13,807 bases of DNA from Methylococcaceae bacterium (GCA_947506075.1 CANNNN010000025.1:1-13807), one strand, 5' to 3'; positions 1 through 8,136 are shown, numbered from the stretch's first letter. Notes: generated by a model not told the origin, from the letters alone. Translations and numbers: made by a program.

Positions 1-251
1 AAATCGGCGATTACGCCGTCCTTTAACGGGCGAATTGCGGTGATATTGCCAGGGGTACGTCCCAGCATGCGTTTTGCTTCGAGACCGACAGCGGCAATTG
101 TTTTATTGCCACGGATCTTGTCTTCTTTGATCGCAACAACCGAGGGTTCATTAAGCACAATGCCCTGGCCGGGAATGTAAATCAATGTATTGGCGGTTCC
201 GAGGTCAATAGCGAGATCGTTGGAGAAAAGGCCGCGAATTCTTTTGAACAT
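1..251 (-). CDS. mreB: MreB, rod-shape actin homologue (N-terminal 83 residues)
   Basis: MreB is a cytoplasmic actin-like ATPase that polymerises under the inner membrane and guides the peptidoglycan elongation machinery. The visible protein begins MFKRIRGLFSNDLAIDLGTA and carries the actin-family phosphate-1 loop DLGTANT at residues 16-22. It continues with the typical stretches LNEPSVVAI and AAVGLEAKRMLGRTPGNI. The gene runs off the left edge after 83 codons, so about three quarters of the usual ~345 residues are missing. The ATG at 251-249 is preceded by AAGGA (complement of 263-267), about 11 nt away. It is divergent from gatC; mreB(CD) next to gatCAB is a common gammaproteobacterial arrangement. 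Identity is very secure; the truncation is only the window boundary. Confidence 0.97.
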   Translation of the reverse strand, partial: MFKRIRGLFSNDLAIDLGTANTLIYIPGQGIVLNEPSVVAIKEDKIRGNKTIAAVGLEAKRMLGRTPGNITAIRPLKDGVIAD

Positions 252-319
252 TTTTAACTGTATCCTTAAAGGGAATAATTGTTTAGTGCGCTATTAATCA
301 AGCGAGTATTTGAACAAGA

Positions 320-349
320 TATAAAGTATTATAAACAGAATACTTTATA
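320..349. repeat. Perfect 11-bp inverted repeat in the mreB/gatC divergent spacer
   Basis: TATAAAGTATT (320-330) and AATACTTTATA (339-349) are exact reverse complements separated by 8 nt (ATAAACAG). The element lies 33 nt upstream of the gatC start, inside the 130-bp AT-rich region that must hold the promoters of both mreB and gatC. It could be an operator, or a weak hairpin in the gatC leader. The arms also contain -10-like hexamers (TATAAA at 320-325, TATAGA at 346-351), so the symmetry may partly reflect AT-rich promoter sequence. No convincing -35 box could be paired with either hexamer. There is no T-run that would make it a terminator. Confidence 0.55.
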
Positions 350-381
350 GAATCTCTGAAATTTTTTATTGGGAGTTAATC

Positions 382-669
382 GTGTCTTTAACGGCGGATA
401 ATGTGAAAAAAATTGCGCATTTAGCGCGACTTGGAATTGAGCAGCAAGATGTTGCCTCTTATGCAAAAGATTTATCCGGGATGCTGGCTTTGATGACACA
501 GATGGGCGATGTTGTCACAGATGGCGTGGAGCCTATGGCTCATCCTATGGATCAGGCGCAAAGATTGCGCGCCGATCAGGTCACCGAGCAGGATAATCGC
601 GAAAAATTCCAGTCTATTGCACCACAAGTAGAAGCGGGGCTTTATTTAGTACCCAAAGTCATTGAGTAA
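382..669 (+). CDS. gatC: Asp/Glu-tRNA(Asn/Gln) amidotransferase subunit C
   Basis: GatC is the small subunit (95 residues, the usual size) that stabilises the GatA-GatB core of the GatCAB amidotransferase. This enzyme converts Glu-tRNA(Gln) and/or Asp-tRNA(Asn) to the amidated forms. The N-terminus (TADNVKKIAHLARLGIEQQD) is the characteristic helical region that wraps GatA, and the C-terminal part contains the VEPMAHP motif followed by LRADQV. The start is GTG at 382, supported by GGGAG at 371-375, 6 nt upstream. It is the first gene of gatC-gatA-gatB; the gap to gatA is 17 nt. Identity is secure from sequence and context. Confidence 0.95.
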   Translation: MSLTADNVKKIAHLARLGIEQQDVASYAKDLSGMLALMTQMGDVVTDGVEPMAHPMDQAQRLRADQVTEQDNREKFQSIAPQVEAGLYLVPKVIE

Positions 670-686
670 AGGAAAAGCAACTACAT

Positions 687-2138
687 ATGTATAACAAATC
701 AATTGCAGAATTAGCCAAGGGTCTGCGCTCCGGTCAATTTTCCAGCGTGGAATTGACTACGGCTTTTTTAGACAGAATCAAACAACACACGGCGCTTAAT
801 GCATATATCACGGTCACCGAAGACCTAGCCCTGCAGGCCGCCAAAGCGGCGGACATAAGACTGACTAAGGGTGATGCAGAACTGTTAACCGGCATTCCGA
901 TGGCCCAAAAAGACATTTTTTGTACCGAGGGCGTTAAAACCAGCTGCGGTTCAAAAATGCTGGACAACTTTATCGCGCCTTATAACGCGACAGTGGTCGA
1001 TAAATTTAATAGTGCCGGTGCGGTGATGTTGGGCAAACTGAATATGGATGAGTTTGCGATGGGTTCGTCCAACGAAACTAGTTATTACGGCCCAGTCAAA
1101 AATCCCTGGGCTATTAATAATGTTCCGGGCGGCTCTTCCGGCGGTTCGGCGGCGGCCATAGCAGCCAGACTTGCCGTTTGTGCGACAGGCACAGATACCG
1201 GCGGTTCGATACGCCAACCGGCAGCACTTTGCGGGATTACCGGATTAAAACCAACCTACGGTCGGGTTTCCCGCTACGGCATGATTGCTTATGCCTCCAG
1301 CCTGGATCAAGGCGGACCGATGACCCGTAGCGCCGAGGATGCAGCTATCATGCTGCAAACTATGGCCGGTTTCGATCCAAAAGATTCTACCAGTGTCGAT
1401 TTGCCGATTCCCGATTATAGTGCGGGTTTAAATAACAGCCTCGAAGGTTTGAAAATTGGCCTGCCCAAGGAATTTTTCGGCGAGGGCTTAAACGCCGATG
1501 TAGCCGCTACGCTTGAAGCGGCCATCAACGAATATCTAAAATTGGGCGCTAAAATAACTGAAATATCGATGCCCAGCCTTAAACTGGCTATTCCTGCCTA
1601 TTATGTCATCGCTCCTGCCGAATGTTCTGCGAATCTGTCGCGTTTCGATGGCGTTCGTTTCGGCTATCGTTGTGAAAATCCGGTGGATTTAGCCGACCTG
1701 TATACCCGTTCGCGTGGCGAAGGTTTTGGCAAGGAGGTTAAGCGCCGTATCTTGATGGGGACTTATGCATTGTCGGCCGGTTATTACGACGCTTATTATA
1801 TAAAAGCACAAAAAATTCGCCGCTTGATCAGCGATGACTTTAACAATGCGCTGGCTGAAGTCGATGTGATTATGGGGCCGGTAACGCCTAGCACAGCTTT
1901 CGGCATCGGCGAAAAAATCGGAAATCCGATAGAGATGTATTTATCTGATATTTACACGATAGCGATCAATCTTGCCGGTCTTCCGGCCATGTCGGTACCC
2001 GCAGGATTTGCTAAAGCCTTGCCGGTAGGCTTGCAGATCATCGGCAATTATTTTTCCGAAGATAAGTTATTGAATATTGCTCATCAGTATCAGCAGGTTA
2101 CCGATTGGCACACACAAACCCCTAAAGGTTTCGAATAA
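687..2138 (+). CDS. gatA: Asp/Glu-tRNA(Asn/Gln) amidotransferase subunit A (glutaminase)
   Basis: GatA is the amidase-signature subunit that hydrolyses glutamine and passes ammonia through a channel to GatB. At 483 residues it is full length. The Ser-cisSer-Lys triad is visible: Lys75 in PMAQKDIF, the glycine/serine loop PGGSSGGSAAA around Ser150, and Ser174 in TDTGGSIRQPAALCG. The 75- and 24-residue spacings match those of characterised GatA enzymes. Other family landmarks are LGKLNMDEFAMGSSNE near 115-130 and GLKPTYGRVSRYGMI near 186-200. The ATG at 687 follows an AAAGGA-type ribosome binding site that overlaps the gatC stop region. Its neighbours gatC and gatB are the obligate partners. 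No anomaly was seen. Confidence 0.97.
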   Translation: MYNKSIAELAKGLRSGQFSSVELTTAFLDRIKQHTALNAYITVTEDLALQAAKAADIRLTKGDAELLTGIPMAQKDIFCTEGVKTSCGSKMLDNFIAPYNATVVDKFNSAGAVMLGKLNMDEFAMGSSNETSYYGPVKNPWAINNVPGGSSGGSAAAIAARLAVCATGTDTGGSIRQPAALCGITGLKPTYGRVSRYGMIAYASSLDQGGPMTRSAEDAAIMLQTMAGFDPKDSTSVDLPIPDYSAGLNNSLEGLKIGLPKEFFGEGLNADVAATLEAAINEYLKLGAKITEISMPSLKLAIPAYYVIAPAECSANLSRFDGVRFGYRCENPVDLADLYTRSRGEGFGKEVKRRILMGTYALSAGYYDAYYIKAQKIRRLISDDFNNALAEVDVIMGPVTPSTAFGIGEKIGNPIEMYLSDIYTIAINLAGLPAMSVPAGFAKALPVGLQIIGNYFSEDKLLNIAHQYQQVTDWHTQTPKGFE

Positions 2139-2149
2139 GGAACAGACAG

Positions 2150-3586
2150 ATGAACTCACCATGGGAAACAGTCATCGGACTGGAAATCCACGCCCAACTC
2201 GCGACCAAATCCAAGATTTTTTCCGGAGCCTCGACCGCTTATGGTGCCGAACCCAACACCCAGGCTTGTGCTGTTGATTTGGGACTGCCCGGCGTATTGC
2301 CGGTATTGAACGAAGAAGCCGTACGCATGGCTGTCATCTTCGGCATGGCTATTGAAGCGCATATCGCGCCGTATTCGGTGTTCGCCCGGAAAAATTATTT
2401 TTACCCGGACCTGCCAAAAGGCTATCAAATCAGTCAGATGGAACTGCCTATCGTCGGTATCGGTCATCTCGATATAGACGTTGATGGTGTCACGAAACGC
2501 ATCGGCATTACTCGCGCTCATCTGGAAGAAGATGCCGGAAAATCGCTGCATGAGAATTTTCATGGGCTAACCGGCATTGATTTGAATCGCGCCGGAACGC
2601 CGTTGCTGGAAATCGTTTCCGAGCCGGAAATGAGTTCTGCCAAGGAAGCCGTGGCTTACATGAGAAAAATGCATGAACTGGTGCGTTATCTGGGCATTTG
2701 CGATGGTAATATGCAGGAAGGCTCGTTCCGCTGTGACGCGAATGTATCGGTGCGCCCTAAGGGCCAGAAAGAATTCGGCACGCGTGCTGAAATTAAAAAC
2801 ATCAACTCGTTTAAGTTTGTCGAAAAAGCCATCAATCACGAAGTGGAACGGCAAATCGAGCTGATAGAAAGCGGCGGTAGAGTGGTTCAGGAAACCCGAC
2901 TGTATGATTCAGTCAAGGATGAAACCCGCTCAATGCGCAGTAAGGAAGAGGCCAATGATTACCGGTATTTTCCTGATCCGGACCTGTTGCCGGTGCTGAT
3001 TGATGAGGACTTTAAGGCGCTAATAAAAGCCCGGTTGCCGGAATTGCCGCAAGCCAAAAAACAGCGATTCAAAGAGCAGTATGAATTGGATGATGAGAAC
3101 GCGACGCTGCTGACATCTTCCCGAGCGCTGGCGGATTATTTCGAGCTTGTGGTTAAGGAAGCGGCTAGCCCGGCAAAAATATGCGCTAACTGGGTGACCG
3201 GTGAGCTTTTGGCAGCGCTTAACAAAGCCGGCCTGGAAATCACCGATTCACCGGTCAGTCACGAACGCCTTGCGGGCTTGTTAAAACGCATCAGCGACGA
3301 CACCATTTCCGGAAAAATTGCCAAACAGGTATTCGAAGCGTTGTGGCTGGGCACTGCAACAGCCGATGAAATAATAGAAGATCAAGGCCTGAAACAAATC
3401 ACCGATACCGGCGCGATAGAGGCCATTATCGATAGAATAATGGCCGATAATATGGGTCAGGTTGAACAATATCGTAGCGGCAAAGATAAGGTCTTTGGTT
3501 TTTTTGTTGGCCAAGTGATGAAAGAAATGCAGGGCAAAGCCAATCCCGGTGAAGTGAACAAGATGCTTAAGGCTAAGTTAAAGTAA
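2150..3586 (+). CDS. gatB: Asp/Glu-tRNA(Asn/Gln) amidotransferase subunit B
   Basis: GatB activates the mischarged Glu- or Asp-tRNA by phosphorylation and transfers ammonia to it. At 478 residues it has the normal length. Visible family motifs are VIGLEIHAQL at 8-17, ARKNYFYPDLPKGYQISQ at 79-96, GITRAHLEEDAGKSLH at 119-134, DLNRAGTPLLEIVSEPEM at 144-161, QEGSFRCDANVSVRP at 189-203 and RAEIKNINSF at 212-221. The C-terminal third is the helical GatB/YqeY tRNA-binding tail, ending in NPGEVNKMLKAKLK. The ATG at 2150 is preceded by AAGGA at 2137-2141, overlapping the gatA stop, so the two genes are probably translationally linked. It is the last gene of the operon; no strong terminator follows. 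Confidence 0.97.
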   Translation: MNSPWETVIGLEIHAQLATKSKIFSGASTAYGAEPNTQACAVDLGLPGVLPVLNEEAVRMAVIFGMAIEAHIAPYSVFARKNYFYPDLPKGYQISQMELPIVGIGHLDIDVDGVTKRIGITRAHLEEDAGKSLHENFHGLTGIDLNRAGTPLLEIVSEPEMSSAKEAVAYMRKMHELVRYLGICDGNMQEGSFRCDANVSVRPKGQKEFGTRAEIKNINSFKFVEKAINHEVERQIELIESGGRVVQETRLYDSVKDETRSMRSKEEANDYRYFPDPDLLPVLIDEDFKALIKARLPELPQAKKQRFKEQYELDDENATLLTSSRALADYFELVVKEAASPAKICANWVTGELLAALNKAGLEITDSPVSHERLAGLLKRISDDTISGKIAKQVFEALWLGTATADEIIEDQGLKQITDTGAIEAIIDRIMADNMGQVEQYRSGKDKVFGFFVGQVMKEMQGKANPGEVNKMLKAKLK

Positions 3587-3790
3587 GCGTAGAGCTCGCG
3601 GGTAATGATAAAGTCAGGTATCCCGGCAGGGCATGCTCGAAGCCATGGACGGCAGGTTTTTTTCGCGCGCGGCAGTTATTGACTTCGACGGTCAGATCAT
3701 CCCTTAGTCCACGCGTCCTGTCTTGCGCAGTGTCGAAGGACGCACGAAATAAGTCAGGCCTAGGGCAAAAATTTGCTTTGGTTTTTGCTG
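3587..3790. other. Convergent spacer between gatB and the response regulator
   Basis: These 204 bases separate gatB (plus) from the convergent response regulator gene (minus). No credible gene is seen. A run of seven T at 3657-3663 follows a short GC-rich stretch that could give a poor terminator for gatB, but only 3-4 bp stems can be drawn. GCAAAAA at 3765-3771 and TTTTTGC at 3782-3788 form a 7-bp AT-rich stem that could slow transcription coming from the minus-strand operon. Neither is a convincing intrinsic terminator. A short open frame that begins here and runs into the regulator gene looks like a shadow. Confidence 0.4.
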
Positions 3791-4732
3791 TTAACTTGAT
3801 GTTCGTTGCAAGACCATTGACACAGCCGCTGCACGAGTCACCACACCCAGTTTTTCAAAGCTATGTTCGAGATGCTTGTTGATGGTGCGTGGGCTGCTAC
3901 CCAGAATAATGCCCACTTCCTTATTGGTTTTACCCCGGGATATCCACATCAGTATCTCGGCTTCACGAAAGGTAAGGCCCAGGGAGGTTTTTACCGATTC
4001 GAGATCCCATTCGCCAGAATGTTTTTCCAGCACCAGCAGGTATTCTCCGGTGTTTTGGCACGGCGTTATTTTTGCTGAAAAATCAATACCCAGCCGTTGA
4101 CTTTCAAAGAAGGCTCCGGGCGGTTTAGCCGTCAGTTCACTATAGAGTTTAACCCAGTCGAGTAAAGATTTTGGGAGGGGCGAGCCGACTTCACTTTCAC
4201 CGCTTAACAGGTGCTTTTGTCTGAATTCGTCCAGCCAAACTGTGCCGCCCGGTGTCAGCCAGGTGATATTGCCGGCAGTGTCGATGGCCAGCGCAGAATA
4301 AGGACTATTGTTTAACGCATTTTCAGCGCGGCGCAGATTTCTAAGCTGGGTCAGCTGCACATCGACTCTGGCCAGCACTTCCGGCGGCCGTATCGGTTTT
4401 ACCAGGTAATCAACAGCGCCTTCGTCGAAACCCCGTAACAGGTCATCCAGTTCGCTTAAGGCGGTCATAAATAGCACGGGAATGTGTTCGGTTTCGGGGT
4501 TCAACTTGAGACGGCTGCAGGTTTCAAAACCGTCGATGCCGGGCATCATCACGTCCAGCAAGATAATGTCCGGTTTTAAAAAGGCAATCTGCTCCAAGGC
4601 CGACAGGCCGTCGGTGGCAACCAGTACCCGATAACCGGCCTCCGAAAGCGTATCAGACAGCAAGGCCAGATTGTCGGGCGTGTCATCGACAATCATCACG
4701 ATGCCTTGATTAGGGGGGGATTTACCGGACAT
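3791..4732 (-). CDS. Response regulator: receiver, PAS-like linker, LuxR-type HTH
   Basis: This is a DNA-binding response regulator, very likely the partner of the adjacent hybrid kinase. From the ATG at 4732 it is 313 residues. Residues 10-130 are a receiver: acidic pair D16/D17 (VDDTPDN), phospho-acceptor D60 (ILLDVMMPG), T90 (LFMTAL) and K112 (YLVKPI). Residues ~140-245 resemble a PAS fold (SALAIDTAGNITWLTPGG). Residues ~249-312 are a LuxR/FixJ-type HTH (LTFREAEILMWISRGKTNKEV, then SSPRTINKHLEHSFEKLGV). The ATG start is preferred because GAGGAAG lies about 10 nt upstream; a GTG at 4750 in frame would add six residues. The start overlaps the kinase 3' end by 11 nt, indicating co-transcription and translational coupling. 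Likely targets are the porin/urt operon, by inference. The PAS-like linker is unusual for this class and may bind a ligand or mediate dimerisation. Confidence 0.9.
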   Translation of the reverse strand: MSGKSPPNQGIVMIVDDTPDNLALLSDTLSEAGYRVLVATDGLSALEQIAFLKPDIILLDVMMPGIDGFETCSRLKLNPETEHIPVLFMTALSELDDLLRGFDEGAVDYLVKPIRPPEVLARVDVQLTQLRNLRRAENALNNSPYSALAIDTAGNITWLTPGGTVWLDEFRQKHLLSGESEVGSPLPKSLLDWVKLYSELTAKPPGAFFESQRLGIDFSAKITPCQNTGEYLLVLEKHSGEWDLESVKTSLGLTFREAEILMWISRGKTNKEVGIILGSSPRTINKHLEHSFEKLGVVTRAAAVSMVLQRTSS

Positions 4733-7700
4733 CGCAGCTAACTTCCTCACCGGCGAGTTGTAACAGTTTTTTGATTTCGACCAGACGGAATTGACCCGCC
4801 AGGGTTATGATCTCTTGACCAAAGTGGGTATATTCCGGCTGACCTTGCATTAACTCGCTCAGGAAGTGATTAAGACCCAGTAAATCACCGATGCGGACAT
4901 AGGCGGTTAACGCCTGAATAATGTCTGCGGGAGGCAGTTGTTTGGCGCTTTGCAGCTGAACTTCCTGTTCCTGATAACGCCAGTCCAATGCCAGATGCAG
5001 TTTAAGCTTGTACAGCAGCTCGCTGACTTTGACCGGTTTGACCAGAAAGTCGTTACAGCCGGCGTTTATGGCCTTGAGTCGGTCAGCAGGGTAGGCGTTG
5101 GCGCTTAACACCACAATAGGTGTGGTGCAGCCTGTCCGCCGTAATTGCCGTGTTGTTTGAGCCCCGTCCAGTCCGGGCATGGCTAAATCCAGCAGAATCA
5201 GGTCTATCGGGCTGTTGGCAACAAGGCTCAGGCAGGTTTCGCCGCAACCGGCCTCAAGCAGCGCAAAACCCAAAGGTTCCAGGATAGCAATCAGCAATTG
5301 CCTATGCTCGGGCCTATCATCGACAATAAGGATTGTTTGCTGTTTTCCCTGATAACCGATGATGTCTTCTTCCTGAAGGTATTGCTGTTCGCCGCCCAGA
5401 TTAGGCAGTAACAGGCGGACGGTAAAGGTGGAACCAGAGGTTTGATCGCTGACGACGGCCAGTTCACCGCCCATGATTTCGCTGAGGATTTTGCTGATCG
5501 TTAGCCCCAGACCACTGCCGGAGTCTAGTTGCTCGTTGGGCAATTGAGTAAACGGCTGGAAAATATTTTGCAGCTGACCCTTATCTATGCCGAGGCCGGT
5601 ATCGACGACCTGAAAAGTCGTTACGCCGCAACTGTAAGCTATACGAAAGATGATTTTGCCGGTCTGGGTGAATTTGATCGCATTGCCGAGCAGGTTAATC
5701 AAAATCTGCCCGACCCGTTGTTCATCGCCGCGTACGCATTGGGGCAGGGTATTGACGATTTGACAGTAAAAAGCCAGGCCCTTGGCCTCGGCTTGTGGCT
5801 TGAAAACGCTGACCAGATGCTCAATAAAATCCGGAAAGTTGATAGGTTCCCGGCGCAGTTCAAATTTTCGCGCCTCAATACGGGCGATATCCAGGATGTC
5901 TTCGATCAGTGAGGCCAAATGTTCGCCATTGCGTTTTAGTATGTCCACAGCCTGGCGTCTATGCGCCGGGATCAACGGGTCTTTCTGCAAAATATGGGCG
6001 TAGCCGACGATGCTGTTTAACGGGGTGCGTATTTCATGGCTCATGCTGCTAAGAAATCGGCTTTTTGCACTGTTGGCGCGATCGGCCATTTGGGTGGCTT
6101 GCTGTAATTTCACGTCGGTCTTTTTATGTTCACTAATTTCCATCAGCAAGCGCTCGGTTTGCCTGGCGATTTCTTCATGTGCTACACGCCGGCTTTCGTC
6201 GTTTAAAATCAGCCACCAGGTGCATAAGCCGATAAACACCAGCAAGGAGGTATAAACCTTTACAAAATTGGCGAGTAACAGATTAAACGAAGGCAGATAG
6301 GGTTCGGCTGTCAATAAATCCTGATAGTAAATAATCCCGATGAACATGCTGGTTAACAGAGTCAGAAACAAAAACAGCAGACTAAAGCGTATCAAGCGCA
6401 GCTTGACGGTCAGATCCAGCGATTCCGGCAAACAGTAATCAGCAAAGCGGTGCAGATAATCATCCAGGCGCATGCCGGGTTTACAGGCATCCATGCAGCG
6501 CGAATCCAGTGTGCAGCATAGCGAGCAAATGCCGCCTTCATAGACCGGGCAATACGCCATGTCTTCCCGTTCGAACTGATTTTGGCAGATGCTGCATTGG
6601 CTGACTTTGGCCTGATTATTCAGGCTGTTGTCGCGGGCAAGATAGCGCTTGCTTCCGTAAATTAATGCAATGCAGGGGACCAACAAGAACGCCAGCACCA
6701 GCGCAATAAAGGCTGAAAATGCCTGCGCATAGGCGCCGAACAGGCCCAGGTAAGCCGCTATCGAAACTACCGAGGCGCTCAGCGTAGACAGTATACCGAC
6801 CGGATTCAGGTCAGGCAGATAGGCGCGCTTAAACTCAACCGCTTTAGAACTCAGACCTAAGGGTTTGTTGATTAATAATTCCGCTGCAACCGCACTGATC
6901 CAGGCTATCGACATATTGGAAAACAGTCCCAGCACTTTTTCCAGCGCGCCAAAGACGCCAAATTCCATCAGCAACAGGGCAATAAGCACATTAAAAACCA
7001 GCCAAACTACCCTTCCTGGATGACTGTGGGTCAGGCGCGAAAAAAAGTTCGACCAGGCCAGCGAGCCGGCATAAGCATTGGTGACATTGATTTTAATCTG
7101 GGAAACGACGACGAATAAAGTCGTGACCGCCAAGGCCACGTCAGCATTGTCGAATAATTCACCATAAGCCACCAGATACATTTGCGTAGGTTCATGCGCA
7201 TGGCCAGCAGCAATCCCATGCCTGATCGCAAGATGAGCCAGCAACGCGCCGCCCAACTGTCTGACCATGCCGAACAGAATCCAGCCCGGGCCTGCGGTAA
7301 TGGTCGCCAGCCACCAGCGCAGCCGGTTTTTCTCAGTCAGCTCCGGCATGAAACGTAAAAAATCCACCTGCTCGCCGATTTGCGCGACCATAGCAAAGGC
7401 TATGGTTGTCGCGCTGCCAAACAGCAGCCAGTTAAAGCCCTGGCCTGTGCCTGCAATCCAGAAATAGGATTGCAGCGTCATCAGCGCTTCCGGTTCTCGG
7501 ACGAATACCGCGATATACGGGGTAATCAACAATAGCAACCACAAGGGCTGAGTCCAGAGTTGCAGACGATTGATAGTCGTAATCCCAAATGTCACCAGCG
7601 GAATGACTATCACGGCGCTGATGATATGGGCGATGGCTATCGGTATCTGGAAATACAGTTCGAGAGCCGAGGACATGATCGAAGCTTCGAGCGCGAACAA

Positions 7701-8084
7701 GGTGAAAGTAAACGAGGCATAAATCAAGGAGGTGACGGTTGAGCCGATGTAGCCAAAACCTGCGCTGCGGGTCATCAGGTCGATATCGATGTTATAGCGG
7801 GCCGCGTAATAACTGATAGGGAAGCTGGTGATGAAAATGATCAAGCCAACGGTCAGGATGGCCCAGAAGGCATTGGTAAAACCGTAATTAACCGATAAAA
7901 AGCCGCCTATCGCTTCCAGAACCAGAAACGACGTAGAGCCGAATGCGGTATTGGCTACCTGAAATTCTGTCCATTTGCGAAACGAGCGCGGTGCAAATCG
8001 AAGTGCATAGTCCTCCAGCGTTTCGTTGGCGACCCAGGCGTTATATTCGCGGCGAATTTTTGAGACGGGGTGTTGGATAGAAAT
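4722..8084 (-). CDS. NCS1 permease-like hybrid sensor histidine kinase (start uncertain)
   Basis: This is a membrane transceptor kinase of about 1120 residues if translation begins near 8084. Residues ~1-480 form an NCS1 (cytosine/purine/allantoin permease) domain, with landmarks RREYNAWVANETLEDYALRF, NTAFGS and KINVTNAYAGSLAWSNFF. Next is a Cys-rich cluster (residues 497-534, eight Cys), then two more helices (~565-625) and a coiled coil. The kinase core follows: HisKA with H683 in SSMSHEIRTPLN, N box LINLLGNAIKF (N801), G boxes DTGLGID and GSGLGL, and a receiver (IVDDRPE, D966 in LILLDLAMPG, K1016 in FLVKPV). A ~90-residue helical tail ends the protein and has no clear Hpt motif. The first in-frame TTG (7844) would delete the conserved N-terminus; upstream codons stay open to a stop at 8109-8111, but none is ATG, GTG or TTG. 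The 8084 ATT used here is a placeholder. The gene overlaps the regulator gene. Sensing of urea, amides or nucleobase-like N compounds is inferred from context. Confidence 0.88.
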   Translation of the reverse strand: MSIQHPVSKIRREYNAWVANETLEDYALRFAPRSFRKWTEFQVANTAFGSTSFLVLEAIGGFLSVNYGFTNAFWAILTVGLIIFITSFPISYYAARYNIDIDLMTRSAGFGYIGSTVTSLIYASFTFTLFALEASIMSSALELYFQIPIAIAHIISAVIVIPLVTFGITTINRLQLWTQPLWLLLLITPYIAVFVREPEALMTLQSYFWIAGTGQGFNWLLFGSATTIAFAMVAQIGEQVDFLRFMPELTEKNRLRWWLATITAGPGWILFGMVRQLGGALLAHLAIRHGIAAGHAHEPTQMYLVAYGELFDNADVALAVTTLFVVVSQIKINVTNAYAGSLAWSNFFSRLTHSHPGRVVWLVFNVLIALLLMEFGVFGALEKVLGLFSNMSIAWISAVAAELLINKPLGLSSKAVEFKRAYLPDLNPVGILSTLSASVVSIAAYLGLFGAYAQAFSAFIALVLAFLLVPCIALIYGSKRYLARDNSLNNQAKVSQCSICQNQFEREDMAYCPVYEGGICSLCCTLDSRCMDACKPGMRLDDYLHRFADYCLPESLDLTVKLRLIRFSLLFLFLTLLTSMFIGIIYYQDLLTAEPYLPSFNLLLANFVKVYTSLLVFIGLCTWWLILNDESRRVAHEEIARQTERLLMEISEHKKTDVKLQQATQMADRANSAKSRFLSSMSHEIRTPLNSIVGYAHILQKDPLIPAHRRQAVDILKRNGEHLASLIEDILDIARIEARKFELRREPINFPDFIEHLVSVFKPQAEAKGLAFYCQIVNTLPQCVRGDEQRVGQILINLLGNAIKFTQTGKIIFRIAYSCGVTTFQVVDTGLGIDKGQLQNIFQPFTQLPNEQLDSGSGLGLTISKILSEIMGGELAVVSDQTSGSTFTVRLLLPNLGGEQQYLQEEDIIGYQGKQQTILIVDDRPEHRQLLIAILEPLGFALLEAGCGETCLSLVANSPIDLILLDLAMPGLDGAQTTRQLRRTGCTTPIVVLSANAYPADRLKAINAGCNDFLVKPVKVSELLYKLKLHLALDWRYQEQEVQLQSAKQLPPADIIQALTAYVRIGDLLGLNHFLSELMQGQPEYTHFGQEIITLAGQFRLVEIKKLLQLAGEEVSCDVR

Positions 8085-8120
8085 AAGCTCGGTGAGAATT
8101 ATGTGAATTTACTTTAGATC

Positions 8121-8136
8121 AGCAATAAGTGCGCCA
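8121..8136 (-). promoter_or_regulatory. Sigma-54 (-24/-12) promoter for the kinase-regulator operon
   Basis: On the minus strand the sequence is TGGCGCACTTATTGCT. It matches the sigma-54 consensus TGGCACG-N4-TTGCW with intact GG and GC dinucleotides at the required 10-nt spacing and a perfect TTGCT -12 element; two positions of the -24 box differ. Counting from the -12 C (8122), transcription would start near 8110. That leaves a 25-35 nt leader before the conserved kinase N-terminus. The element lies between the lipoprotein stop and the kinase, and two NtrC-like sites sit upstream of it, which raises confidence. The call is by eye against the consensus. Confidence 0.72.

Noticed and set aside
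2156..2563. Minus-strand open frame antisense to gatB
   Set aside because: Fully inside an unmistakable gatB with no recognisable protein features.
3679..3882. Short plus-strand open frame at the gatB-regulator junction
   Set aside because: No ribosome binding site, low-complexity Ser/Arg-rich product, and it overlaps the 3' end of the response regulator gene.
5529..5912. Plus-strand open frame antisense to the kinase ATPase domain
   Set aside because: It opposes conserved HisKA/HATPase coding sequence; composition is typical of a complement frame.
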